From an uncultured Lentisphaeria bacterium (lineage in GTDB: Bacteria > Verrucomicrobiota > Lentisphaeria > Victivallales > UBA1829), in NCBI GenBank assembly GCA_949287225.1, contig CASEFP010000102.1, forward strand, positions 1 through 32,190: DNA of 32,190 nucleotides, given 5' to 3'. The position numbers and the translations under genes were made by a program. Below the pieces are notes generated by a model that saw only the letters and a program-made list of their open reading frames with translations, was not told the origin of the DNA and ran no database searches. Positions 7,448 through 16,772 of the stretch are shown one piece after another; the first letter of the stretch is position 1, and the number at the start of each line of letters is the position of its first letter.

Positions 7448-8628
7448 TCAAGCCAGAATTTTCAAGCCTTCCAGAAACAGAATCAGGGACGGCGTATAAT
7501 CTCTTCCGGTTCCGATGGGAACACCGGTAAAGGGATTGAGTTCCTGCGGAAAAATCATTCCGTAATCAAGAACAGAACGCAGCCAGCGCAGCAGCAGGCG
7601 CGTGCGTTCTTCTTCCCGGCCGTAGGCGCGCAGCCAGAGCAATGCGCGTTCCGCCGTAAGCGCCTGAGAATTCGAAGCCCAGGAATTCGGCGGACAGTTC
7701 CGGTCAAAATGGGGATCGGAAACGGAGACGGCGGAAACGGAAACGCTGTTCGGAACTCGTCCGGATGATCCATCCATTTGTCATACAGACGATCAAATTC
7801 CTCCTGCGAAACAACTCCGTTCAGAAAAAGTCTGGTTAAATGTTCCGTCCGGTATTTGCGGAACCCCGCGGGTGAACGGTCGTAGTAAAAATCATCCTCC
7901 GGATCATAAAGCCACCGACGGATCGCCTCTCTCATCTGAACGGCCATGCGCCGCCAATGTTCCGCCTCATCCGGACGGCCAAGAAGCTCCGCAAGCTCGG
8001 CAAGGGCCACGCGCCCCCCGTAACACATTGCGGAAAGATCGACTGACAGGATCGGCATACAGGGAAGATCCGGCATGTTTGCAGCCTCGTCACCCGGACA
8101 GGCGTGCGGGATGCCCCCATCCTTCACACGGGGCGCATTATCGTGCCCGGTATCGAATTCACAATACATCTCAATCAGTCCACGCCCGGAACGACCGCGT
8201 TTTTCCGACAGCCATTGATCATATCGGCATCCCGCCTGATAAATACGAAGAAAATCCCCGGACGGACGCGCTGTCTTCCGGGCGACTTCCAATGCGCAGC
8301 GCGTGAAGGAACGCACACATTGTATCTGGGCAAAACGAGGCTTCCCGGTAGTAAGGCGGAACATATAGGGTATCAAACCGTCTTCACGCTGCCAGCGCAT
8401 GAAAATTTCCTGAGATGCCCATGCTCCTTCCGGATCATATTCAGCCAGGAACTCACAATCCTGATTGTGCTCCAGCCAGATCCCGGGATAATAAGCACCA
8501 ACCATCAGAACCGGTTTTTCCGCACCTGGAAGAAGTTTCACATTCCCAAGCAGCCGTTGCAGAACAGTTTCACGACGTGACAGAAGCTCGTCACGTTCGG
8601 CATTTGTAAAGACGGTATTCTGTATCAT
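7448..8628 (-). pseudogene. Glycosidase-like (six-hairpin) gene interrupted by a frameshift
   Basis: Two overlapping reverse frames together encode one protein of about 393 residues. The first frame (ATG at 8628, AGGAAAAT upstream) covers about 300 residues, with WLEHNQDCEFLAEYD, a GLIEMYCEFDTGHDNAPRV segment, and DPEDDFYYDR. Near 7735-7700 it loses sense, and the frame one base back continues with SVSVSDPHFDRNCPPNSWA and QALTAERALLWLRAYG, ending at 7448. The order resembles alpha/alpha-barrel glycosidases of the GH63/trehalase/glucosylglycerate-hydrolase type. The break lies in a short tandem repeat of TTTCCG units, consistent with loss of one base by slippage or a sequencing error. The gene follows the isomerase-like gene in one operon. 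Confidence 0.7.
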
Positions 8629-8724
8629 TTTTATTTTCCTGCTCCATCCATTCCGCAGAAGGGCGCAAACTCTCTCTTCTTGATATGATCCATTCCCCGG
8701 AATGTTTTTTTGAAGACGAGAGAT

Positions 8725-9465
8725 TCATCCGCGCGGACGCAGGCGATGAAGTGCACGCAGAGATGCGGCAACAACATCTTCCGGATTCTGTTCCTCCTCA
8801 TATTCAACAACAATCCATTCCGTCCGTCCGCGTCTCTCGCAATAGTCAAGAAGCTTTCCCCACGGGATATCATCCATGCCGATCGGAGAAGCAAACTTCG
8901 CCACGCGGGAATACGGTTTGAAATGAACTGTTCCGGCACGGGCGGGATATTTTTCCAGAACGGCAGAAACATCCGCACCGGCACTCATCGCATTGCCGGT
9001 ATCCAGCTGCAGAATCACCTGAGGAAGCGTATTTTCGGCAACAACATCCCAGGGAAGACGTCCCTCCAGCATCTGGAACTCATGCGCATGATTGTGGTAG
9101 CCCGTAAGAATGCCATAAGGCGCAAGCCGTTCGGCAACGGCATTGAGGCGGGCGGCAAATTTTTTCCATTCCGCAAGAGACTCGGCCTTGAACCATGGCA
9201 CGCAGATAAAACGGCTGCCGACGACAAGATTGCGGTGAAGCGTATTTTCAAAATCATCTTCGAGAGCTTCGATCGGAGTATGCCACCCGGCGCAGACCAG
9301 GCCGGTCTCCCTCAGCAGTGCGGCATAGAATTCCGGATGAAAATGAGTTCCGTAGAATTCCACGCCGGTATATCCTGCTTTTCTGGCGATCCGCAGAGCG
9401 CGAAGGGGATTTTCCTCAAAAATCCTGCGAAGCGAATAAATCTGCAGGGCAATCGGAATTTGCAT
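8725..9465 (-). CDS. Sugar-phosphate isomerase/epimerase-like TIM-barrel protein
   Basis: This 246-residue protein is of the AP-endonuclease-2-like TIM-barrel family (xylose-isomerase-like, IolE/IolI type). Visible family features are the LQIYSLR start, GYTGVEFYG, a GYHNHAHEF segment with metal-binding His and Glu, LQLDTGNAMSAG, and VEYEEE near the end. The start at 9465 gives MQIPIALQIYSLR and has GGAG upstream; ten extra residues would come from a weaker start at 9495. It is the first gene after a perfect consensus promoter and is followed by the glycosidase-like gene. This suggests a small carbohydrate-catabolic unit, with the substrate unknown. Confidence 0.87.
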   Translation of the reverse strand: MQIPIALQIYSLRRIFEENPLRALRIARKAGYTGVEFYGTHFHPEFYAALLRETGLVCAGWHTPIEALEDDFENTLHRNLVVGSRFICVPWFKAESLAEWKKFAARLNAVAERLAPYGILTGYHNHAHEFQMLEGRLPWDVVAENTLPQVILQLDTGNAMSAGADVSAVLEKYPARAGTVHFKPYSRVAKFASPIGMDDIPWGKLLDYCERRGRTEWIVVEYEEEQNPEDVVAASLRALHRLRPRG

Positions 9466-9513
9466 CGTTTTTTTCTCCTGTTTGCGGGATTTCATTCAAA
9501 AACATCTAAAGAA

Positions 9514-9542
9514 ATTATACCATTCCCGGAACCTTTTGTCAA
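9514..9542 (-). promoter_or_regulatory. Perfect consensus sigma-70 promoter
   Basis: On the reverse strand TTGACA (9542-9537), a 17-bp spacer and TATAAT (9519-9514) match the consensus at all twelve positions. The expected start is near 9507, giving a leader of about 40 nt to the isomerase-like ATG at 9465. Confidence 0.8.
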
Positions 9543-9627
9543 GCAGAGGAATCCTTCCGCGTGATAAAAATCAGCACTTCCCGAAGAAAGCATGGAGCCT
9601 TATCGGGAACCGCGCACCTCAGCAGGC

Positions 9628-10206
9628 TCAATCCGGAACAACCATTGATCCGGCCAGCTGCCGGAAGAGAAGCTCCGGCGTCATTCCGCTTTTCAGCAGA
9701 TGATGGTATTTCGGCGCTGTGAATCCTTCCCGCACACTCTGTTCGATCAACGCCAGAAGAGGATCGAAATAACCTTTGACATTCAAAATGCCGACGGGGT
9801 GCCGATGACCTGCTTTCAACTTCCGCAGAGCTAGAGCATCAAAAAGTTCATCCCAGGTACCGAAACCTCCCGGAAGCGCGACAACGGCATCGGCCCGTTT
9901 CAGCATTTCCGCTTTCCGTTCCGCCAGTGTCTGCACAACCACATATTCGCTCAAACCGGGATGCCGCAGAGATTCCGGGAAAAACGCTGGAAACACACCG
10001 CAGACACGGCCGCCTTTTTCCAGCACGGCATCCGCCAGAACTTTCATGAGTCCGACATTGCTTCCTCCGAATACCAGCGTCATCTCATGCGATGCAAGAT
10101 AGTCGCCAAGCGCCGCAGCAGCCGCTGCATACTCCGGAGCCCCAGGCGAGTGCGCTCCGCAGTAAAACGCAACATTTTGAATTTTTTTCAGCTTGCTTTC
10201 CTTCAT
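9628..10206 (-). CDS. LOG-family protein (TIGR00730-type phosphoribohydrolase-like)
   Basis: This 192-residue Rossmann-fold protein is of the LONELY GUY family, whose studied members release free bases from cytokinin or AMP nucleotides. The signature PGGFGTWDE is at residues 112-120, preceded by ERKAEML with the conserved Arg97. The FGGSNVGLM segment (46-54) is the phosphate-binding part. The start at 10206 is preceded by GGGGG and gives an N-terminus like that of the family; the open frame upstream is only shadow of neighbouring sequence. It lies downstream of the Gfo-family gene behind a terminator, and no clear promoter of its own was seen. The biological substrate is unknown. Confidence 0.9.
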   Translation of the reverse strand: MKESKLKKIQNVAFYCGAHSPGAPEYAAAAAALGDYLASHEMTLVFGGSNVGLMKVLADAVLEKGGRVCGVFPAFFPESLRHPGLSEYVVVQTLAERKAEMLKRADAVVALPGGFGTWDELFDALALRKLKAGHRHPVGILNVKGYFDPLLALIEQSVREGFTAPKYHHLLKSGMTPELLFRQLAGSMVVPD

Positions 10207-10243
10207 GAAATCCCCCTGTTCCGCGCTTTGTTCCGCAGGACGC

Positions 10244-10287
10244 AAAAAAACGGGAAAGACCCGCGAAGAGAAGATCTTTCCCGTTTT
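10244..10287 (-). terminator. Rho-independent terminator of the Gfo/isomerase operon
   Basis: A perfect 13-bp stem (arms 10287-10275 and 10259-10247, AAAACGGGAAAGA type) with a 15-nt loop continues on the reverse strand into seven T residues. It lies about 20 bp behind the Gfo-family stop. Confidence 0.88.
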
Positions 10288-10306
10288 CGACTCGCCGGAA
10301 CGCTTC

Positions 10307-11434
<1,128 letters not shown>

Positions 11435-11455
11435 TGTTTCCGAGTCAGGTTTGTC

Positions 11456-12253
11456 TTATTTGTTTCCGGCGGCCAGTCCGTTTTCGGTCATGAACTTGTA
11501 GCTCATTTCGATGGCCTTGTACATTTCGGTGTCGCAGTAGTCGAGTTCGACGACGATCGTCTCGACGGCCGCGGGCGCGGTTTCGACCAGCTTTTTGATC
11601 GGAAGCGTTCCGGTTCCGAGCGGCATCAGGTCGATCTTCATGTCGAGCAGGCCGTTGACCATTTCGCCGCCGCCGGCATTCTGCTTGCAGACGCCGTCCT
11701 TCATGTGGAGGAGAATGGTTCTGTCAGCGAAGATCTTGAGCATCTCGACCGGATCCTCGGTGCCTTTGTTCGTGGACCAGAAGGAGTCGATTTCAAACTT
11801 CACGTTCGGGCAGAGTTCGGCAAAGATCTCATATTTGAGTTTCCCGTCGATGCGCTCGAACTCCCAGTAGTGGTTGTGCTGGAAGAGCGTATAACCGTTG
11901 CGGGCAAGAAATTCCTGCATTCTGTTGGTAAGTTCGGCGGTTCTCTTGATCGAATCAAGATCCTTGAAATCATCGGGGCCGTATCCGCAGACGATCGTCT
12001 TGAGTCCGAGCGAATCTGCAAGATCCATGCATTCGCCGAGGTTGTTTCCGCGCGCCCAGGGGGAATGGGAGGAATAGATCTTCATTCCGAGGTCTTCGAC
12101 GATCTTCTTGAGTTCGGAAGGTCTCACATCCCAGAATCCGGCGGGCTCCACGCCTTTGTATCCGATTTCCGCGACTTTCTTCAGGACCGTGACAAAGTCA
12201 TCCTTAGCATAGTCTCTCAGCGAATAGAGTTGGACCGACAACGGTTTCAGCAT
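11456..12253 (-). CDS. Sugar-phosphate isomerase/epimerase-like TIM-barrel protein
   Basis: This 265-residue protein belongs to the xylose-isomerase-like TIM-barrel family. Family features are the start SVQLYSLRDYAKDD, EIGYKGVEPAGFWD, the HNHYWEFERIDGK segment, FEIDSFW with metal ligands, and LLHMKDG. GGAG lies seven bases before the ATG. It is only distantly similar to the protein at 8725-9465, so the two are not a recent duplicate. It heads the two-gene operon with the Gfo-family oxidoreductase and faces the divergent AraC regulator, its likely controller. Confidence 0.9.
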   Translation of the reverse strand: MLKPLSVQLYSLRDYAKDDFVTVLKKVAEIGYKGVEPAGFWDVRPSELKKIVEDLGMKIYSSHSPWARGNNLGECMDLADSLGLKTIVCGYGPDDFKDLDSIKRTAELTNRMQEFLARNGYTLFQHNHYWEFERIDGKLKYEIFAELCPNVKFEIDSFWSTNKGTEDPVEMLKIFADRTILLHMKDGVCKQNAGGGEMVNGLLDMKIDLMPLGTGTLPIKKLVETAPAAVETIVVELDYCDTEMYKAIEMSYKFMTENGLAAGNK

Positions 12254-12283
12254 GGCGATACTCCTTTTTTTGTTGACTTTTAT

Positions 12284-12312
12284 TTGACTAAAAGTATGTT
12301 GGTGTATAAATT
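12284..12312 (+). promoter_or_regulatory. Promoter of the AraC-family regulator
   Basis: TTGACT (12284-12289) and TAAATT (12307-12312) are 17 bp apart, with the start near 12319, about 50 nt before the ATG at 12371. Another TTGACT lies at 12273-12278. The -10 box overlaps the divergent promoter. Confidence 0.6.
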
Positions 12313-12338
12313 ATATCATATCATCGAAGGGAAAACAA
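12310..12338 (-). promoter_or_regulatory. Divergent promoter of the isomerase/Gfo operon
   Basis: On the reverse strand TTGTTT (12338-12333) and a perfect TATAAT (12315-12310) are 17 bp apart. The -10 boxes of the two divergent promoters overlap at 12310-12312, so polymerase cannot occupy both at once. The regulator probably binds around here. Confidence 0.6.
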
Positions 12339-12370
12339 TTGACGGAAAGTATTTTCTTTTGATTTTTATT

Positions 12371-13201
12371 ATGAAAGAGCGCCAGGTACAGCTTATGCGT
12401 GTGGGTTTTTTCGCCTGCCCGAGCGTCTCGCGGGTGTCGCCCGCGACGATCTCCCCCTCGTTTGAATGCGTCGAAATCCTGACGGGAGGAAAACTCTATT
12501 TCGAGGTGAACGGAGAGCGCAGACTCTTTGAACGCGGCGCGGTATTCTGGCACAGCGAAGGCGAACACACGATCTGCGAAACCGACGCAAACGATCCCTA
12601 CCGCTGCTTTGTGCTCTACTTCCGGGTCGGCGACAACCGGCGTCCCGGGCCGCGTGCGAGCGTCTGGGATCCGCCCGAAAGCGCCGTCGACTTCGCCACC
12701 GAATGCCACAAGGCGTTTCACGCGGGCGGCGCCGACATGGAGGCGCTCTCCGACTACGCCTACTCCACGATCCGCTGGAAGGGCTCTCCGCATCCGGCAA
12801 GCATGGAGGTCGCCTTTCCCGAGCCGCTGAAACGGGCGATCACCTACATCCAGCGCACCTGCACTTCCGCGATTAATCCGGAAATCGTCGCAGAAAAGGC
12901 GAATCTGAGCCGCCCCTATCTTTTCGCGCTCTTCCGCGAATATATGAAAATGACGCCGCATCACTATATTCTCAGCCAGCGGATCGGCAAGGCAAAACTC
13001 CTCCTCTCCGGCGGACTGACCCCGATCAAGGAGATCGCCACTCTCTGCGGATTTGAATCGCTGGAGGTTTTTTACCGGAGTTTCAAGAAAGAGACCACTC
13101 TCACACCGGCGGACTACCGCAAACGCTATTCGCCATATCCGGAGTCATGGGAAAAAGTCTGCTTCCTGCGGAACCGGGCGGGAAAGGCGGACGCGTCATG
13201 A
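12371..13201 (+). CDS. AraC-family transcriptional regulator
   Basis: This 276-residue regulator has an N-terminal cupin-like sensing domain (about residues 10-90, with the PSFECVEILTGG and GERRLFERG strands) and a C-terminal double helix-turn-helix (about 152-250). The latter shows INPEIVAEKANLSRPYLFAL, then EIATLCGFESLEVFYRSFKK and the family end TPADYRKRY. The start at 12371 fits the promoter and leader length. No good Shine-Dalgarno is present, and ATG at 12395 is an alternative. It is divergent from the isomerase/Gfo operon, the probable target. Its TGA overlaps the start of the release-factor-like gene. Confidence 0.9.
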   Translation: MKERQVQLMRVGFFACPSVSRVSPATISPSFECVEILTGGKLYFEVNGERRLFERGAVFWHSEGEHTICETDANDPYRCFVLYFRVGDNRRPGPRASVWDPPESAVDFATECHKAFHAGGADMEALSDYAYSTIRWKGSPHPASMEVAFPEPLKRAITYIQRTCTSAINPEIVAEKANLSRPYLFALFREYMKMTPHHYILSQRIGKAKLLLSGGLTPIKEIATLCGFESLEVFYRSFKKETTLTPADYRKRYSPYPESWEKVCFLRNRAGKADAS

Positions 13202-13617
13202 CGGATTTTCTCAAGCTGGACATCCCGGAAGAGGATCTGCATGAAGAGTTCCTCTGTTCCGCAGCCGGCCCCGGCGGACAGCATGTCAATCGGAGTGCGA
13301 CCGCCGTCCGCCTGATCTTTGACGCGGAAAAGTCCGCCGTTCTGAATGAAAGAGCGCGGAAACGGCTTTACGCGCTTGCAGGAACACGGGCGGCGGACGG
13401 ATGCATCACGATTTTCGTCCGCGATACGCGAAGTCTCGCTGTGAACCGCGATCTGGCAAGAGCGCGTCTCGCAGAGCTGATCGCCCGTGCGCTGGCAGAA
13501 CAGAAAAAACGGAAAAAGACAAAACCGACCAGAGCCTCCGGAGAGCGGCGTCTGAAATCCAAAAGCATCCGCGCTCAGGTCAAAAAAATGCGCGCGAAAC
13601 ACTGCGACGGCGATTAG
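13198..13617 (+). CDS. ArfB/YaeJ-like peptidyl-tRNA hydrolase (RF-1 domain, GGQ)
   Basis: This 139-residue single-domain release factor homologue has the catalytic GGQ at residues 26-28 in AAGPGGQHVNRSATAVRL and a long basic C-terminal tail (KKRKKTKPTRA, then RRLKSKSIRAQ). Such tails let ArfB-type proteins enter the mRNA channel of stalled ribosomes and free the nascent chain. A codon-recognition domain is absent, which excludes RF1 and RF2. Both ArfB and the related 'peptide chain release factor-like' group fit. The start is the ATG overlapping the regulator's stop in an ATGA, so it is coupled to an apparently unrelated gene. It ends 15 bp before the convergent M16 gene. Confidence 0.87.
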   Translation: MTDFLKLDIPEEDLHEEFLCSAAGPGGQHVNRSATAVRLIFDAEKSAVLNERARKRLYALAGTRAADGCITIFVRDTRSLAVNRDLARARLAELIARALAEQKKRKKTKPTRASGERRLKSKSIRAQVKKMRAKHCDGD

Positions 13618-13632
13618 GAATCATCCGGCGAA

Positions 13633-16179
13633 CTATTTCTCCGGAAGCACCAGCGCCGTCACCTTGCCGGGAACGGAAAGATACTTCCGGATCGTTCGGT
13701 TGACCTCCTCCAGAGTCAGGCGTTCGATTGCCTCCCGCTTGAGGTGCCCGGCCAGATACCCCTTTCCGATGAATTCACCAGTGACCGCGGCCCTCAGACG
13801 CTGCTCCGGAGACTGCATCGCATTGTCCAGGCGGAACAGAATCTGCGCCTTCGCGTCGGAAAACTCCTCCCGGGTCAGCCCCCCGTCCGTGACCCTGCGG
13901 ATCTCCTCATGGAACAGCTTCTCCAGTTTCGGCACGGACGCCGCGGAGGTTCCCGCGTAATAGGCAACACACCCGGCGTTGATTCCCGGCGTATTGAGGC
14001 ATCCCGTGTAATAGGCCAGTCCATTCCGGTTCCGGACGTTCTGGAAAAGCCGGGAAGACATGGAGGAACTCGCCGTTTTCAGAATGTCCAGCGCGTGAAT
14101 GTCGTCGGAAAGGGCACCGGGCCCCGGCATTCCGAGAAACACGACGGCCTGTTCCCGGTCAAGTGTCCGTTCTTTCCGAACCGCCTTTGACGGATATTCC
14201 GGAACTGCGGGCGCAGTGAGACGGTTCCGGTTCCATTCACAGGAGGCGATGATCTTCGCGGCGGCTTCCTCGGCCTCCCGTTCCGTGATGTCGCCCGCGG
14301 CGCCGAACACCGCCATCTCCGCGTTGAGGCAGAGCGAGCGGTAGACCTCTCCCAGCCCGGATGATTTTCTTTCCGCGATATGCCGGATGCGCGCCTCCAG
14401 CGGAATGCCGTAGGGATGACCGGCAAACAGCGTGCTTTCGAGCAGATCCTCGGCAAGACTTTCCGGCGAATGCGCCTTCACCTTGAGCTCCTCCAGAATC
14501 GCGGTGCGCTCGCGTTCGACGGCTTTGGCGGGAAAGAGGGGTGCGGAAAGAATGTCGCAGAGCAGTTCGACGGCCAGGGGAAGCACTTCCTTCCGGCAGT
14601 TGAGTGCGATGCGGATTGACGCCGTCCCGGCCGAAACCGTCAGATCAATGGCATGGCGGTCGAGAAGCTCGTCGAGTTCCTCTTCGGAATACTTTGCACA
14701 GCCGCAGCAGAGCGTTGCCGCGATCAGTTTTGTCGCGCCGCAGATCTCCGGCTTCTCATAAAATCCGCCGCCGGGCAGCATAAGCAGAAGGTCTACGAGC
14801 GGAAGAGCGGCGTCATGCAGATGGATCAGACGCTGCCCGCCCGGCAGCTTTTTCATGGTCGGCTGTTCGGGAAGAAGCGTTTTGCACGGAAATTTCTTTT
14901 TCCTGCTGCCGGACTCTGCCGGAAGCATGTTGACAAGAACCGCTTTGCAGGACGGGAAATACTGTTCGCCGATCCGCATGAGATCGTCTTTCGTCACGCG
15001 CTGCATTGCGGGAAGATATTCGTCCGCGACCTCGACGGAACCGCCGTAGAGAATCGCGTTTCCGACAATCTGCGCAAGACCTGTTTCCGTGCGCATGCCC
15101 CTGAGACAGTCGGCGCTCTGCTGGGCAATGGTCCGCTCAATCTCCTGCCGGGTCGGCCCGTTCCTGACCAGGTCGGACAGAATGCGGAACATCCCGTCGA
15201 CCAGCTTCCCGCGGTTCTTCTCCAGACATGAGGCGAAGATGCAGGAAATTCCCCCGACGGTGCCGGCGACAAGACAGGTATCAATCTCCAGCGCCAGAAG
15301 CTTTTCATTCTGGAGAATCCGGGTCAGACGCGAACTTGCGCTTCCGCCTAGAATATCGCCGAACAGCTCAATCGCGGGCAGATCAAAATGCGGGGACGGC
15401 GGAATCCGCCAGGCGCAGGCAATGCGGGTCATGGGGTCGTTGAAACGGATTGTCGTCTCCCGTTTCGCGACAATGGGCGCTTCCGGCGGAAAAACCGGTT
15501 CGGCAAGCGATCCGATTTTCCAAGATGCCGTCTGTTTCGCAACCGCCTCGAGAACCGCGTCCGGATCAACCGCCCCGGCGATGACGAAAAAGATTCTTCC
15601 CGGCGTATAGCGTGCGGCATGATACGCGCACATCATCTCCCGCGTCACACTCTCGATTTTCTCCCGGCAGCCGATGACCGGATACCGGAAAGGATGCACA
15701 AGATACGCCTCGTGCACAAGTTTTTCGTAGAGCACGCTTTCCGGGGAATCCAGATACATCGCGCACTCCCGCAGGATCACCTCCTTTTCGGAACGGAATT
15801 TTTCCTCGGGGAAAAGCGGATGGCAGAGCATGTCGGAAAGCATCGCGATCCCTTCCGTGCAGTACTGCGCGGGCAGATTGAAATAGTAGACGGTGTGTGT
15901 TTTGGAGGTATAGGCGTTCAGACAGCCGCCGAAACGCGTCACTGTGTCGGCAACTGTGTTTCCCGGAAATTTTTCCGACCCCTGAAACAGCATGTGTTCG
16001 AGAAAATGAGAGAGCCCGCATCCGAGATCCGCGCCCTCATGGACACTGCCGGTGGCGACCCAGGCCTGAACCGTTACGGTCGGAGCCTCGTATTTCGGAA
16101 TGACGTAAGCGCGCAGTCCGTTGTCAAACAGGGCGGAACGGACCTTGCCGGCGATGCGTGGGAAAGATGTTCTGCTCAA
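13633..16179 (-). CDS. M16-family (insulinase-type) zinc metallopeptidase
   Basis: This 848-residue protein has two fused M16 halves. The N-terminal half holds the inverted zinc motif HFLEH (His58, Glu61, His62) in LSHFLEHMLFQG and a likely third ligand Glu138 in VILRECAMYL. The R-Y substrate-binding type segment comes in the second half (near NRNGLAYYTGC), where the zinc motif is lost, as is normal in fused M16 enzymes. No signal peptide is seen. The only start that keeps the zinc domain whole is a TTG at 16179, with AAAAGG ten bases upstream. It lies 16 bp behind the Minf_1886-type gene in one operon. The substrate is unknown. Confidence 0.93.
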   Translation of the reverse strand: MSRTSFPRIAGKVRSALFDNGLRAYVIPKYEAPTVTVQAWVATGSVHEGADLGCGLSHFLEHMLFQGSEKFPGNTVADTVTRFGGCLNAYTSKTHTVYYFNLPAQYCTEGIAMLSDMLCHPLFPEEKFRSEKEVILRECAMYLDSPESVLYEKLVHEAYLVHPFRYPVIGCREKIESVTREMMCAYHAARYTPGRIFFVIAGAVDPDAVLEAVAKQTASWKIGSLAEPVFPPEAPIVAKRETTIRFNDPMTRIACAWRIPPSPHFDLPAIELFGDILGGSASSRLTRILQNEKLLALEIDTCLVAGTVGGISCIFASCLEKNRGKLVDGMFRILSDLVRNGPTRQEIERTIAQQSADCLRGMRTETGLAQIVGNAILYGGSVEVADEYLPAMQRVTKDDLMRIGEQYFPSCKAVLVNMLPAESGSRKKKFPCKTLLPEQPTMKKLPGGQRLIHLHDAALPLVDLLLMLPGGGFYEKPEICGATKLIAATLCCGCAKYSEEELDELLDRHAIDLTVSAGTASIRIALNCRKEVLPLAVELLCDILSAPLFPAKAVERERTAILEELKVKAHSPESLAEDLLESTLFAGHPYGIPLEARIRHIAERKSSGLGEVYRSLCLNAEMAVFGAAGDITEREAEEAAAKIIASCEWNRNRLTAPAVPEYPSKAVRKERTLDREQAVVFLGMPGPGALSDDIHALDILKTASSSMSSRLFQNVRNRNGLAYYTGCLNTPGINAGCVAYYAGTSAASVPKLEKLFHEEIRRVTDGGLTREEFSDAKAQILFRLDNAMQSPEQRLRAAVTGEFIGKGYLAGHLKREAIERLTLEEVNRTIRKYLSVPGKVTALVLPEK

Positions 16180-16195
16180 AGTCTGTAAATCCTTT

Positions 16196-16618
16196 TCATG
16201 CGATGACGGGCGGTTTCACAACCGGAATGTTCCGCGCCTCCTCCTCAAACCTCCTCCGGAGAAATCCGGGAATGTCAGGCAGGCTGTTGAAATCGGAACG
16301 GGAGTCCTCCGGACTGGCCGAGAGCAGTTCCACGCGGATCATGTTGTAGACGATGTTGCCGATGTCCGGGCCATCCGTGACACCCCAGCTTTCCAGAACT
16401 TCCGGGGCGAGCGGTCCGAACTGCTCCACAGCATAGGCAAGCGTGCCGTCCAGGAGCTCCCGTCCGGATATATGGCGGGAGCCGCGCGGATTCTTCTCAC
16501 GGTTCATCCGTTTGATCGTATAGGAGACGGCACCGCTGACGAATTCATATGCGTCAGGATGATAACGCTTGTCGCTCTCAACGATCCGGCCTACCGCCTG
16601 TGTGAATTTTTCGTCCAT
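16196..16618 (-). CDS. Minf_1886-family conserved hypothetical protein
   Basis: This 140-residue soluble protein shows the pattern I associate with the family known mainly from Verrucomicrobia, Planctomycetes and Lentisphaerae: MDEKFTQAVGRIVESDKRY, YEFVSGAVSYT, RHISGRELLDG, and VLESWGVTDGPDIGNIVYNM. It has no known enzyme motif, no membrane segment and no cysteines. Its function is unknown. GGAGG lies about ten bases before the ATG, and a promoter is present upstream. It precedes the M16 peptidase by 16 bp, so the pair is co-transcribed. The family call is from recognition by eye. Confidence 0.8.
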   Translation of the reverse strand: MDEKFTQAVGRIVESDKRYHPDAYEFVSGAVSYTIKRMNREKNPRGSRHISGRELLDGTLAYAVEQFGPLAPEVLESWGVTDGPDIGNIVYNMIRVELLSASPEDSRSDFNSLPDIPGFLRRRFEEEARNIPVVKPPVIA

Positions 16619-16692
16619 AGAGTCCGCGCCTCCGGATAATTCTGAATCAAAAAACGGGGTCCCGTTTCGTTTCCCCTGCCATGGAACACCTT

Positions 16693-16721
16693 AATATACA
16701 GCCGTTGTTCACCGGCGGCAA
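16693..16721 (-). promoter_or_regulatory. Promoter of the Minf_1886/M16 operon
   Basis: On the reverse strand TTGCCG (16721-16716) and TATATT (16698-16693) are 17 bp apart, with the expected start about 68 nt before the ATG at 16618. Confidence 0.5.
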
Positions 16722-16772
16722 GTCCGTTTTCCCGAAAAATCAGCGCTTTGCGGGGAAAAGCCGTAATGACTC

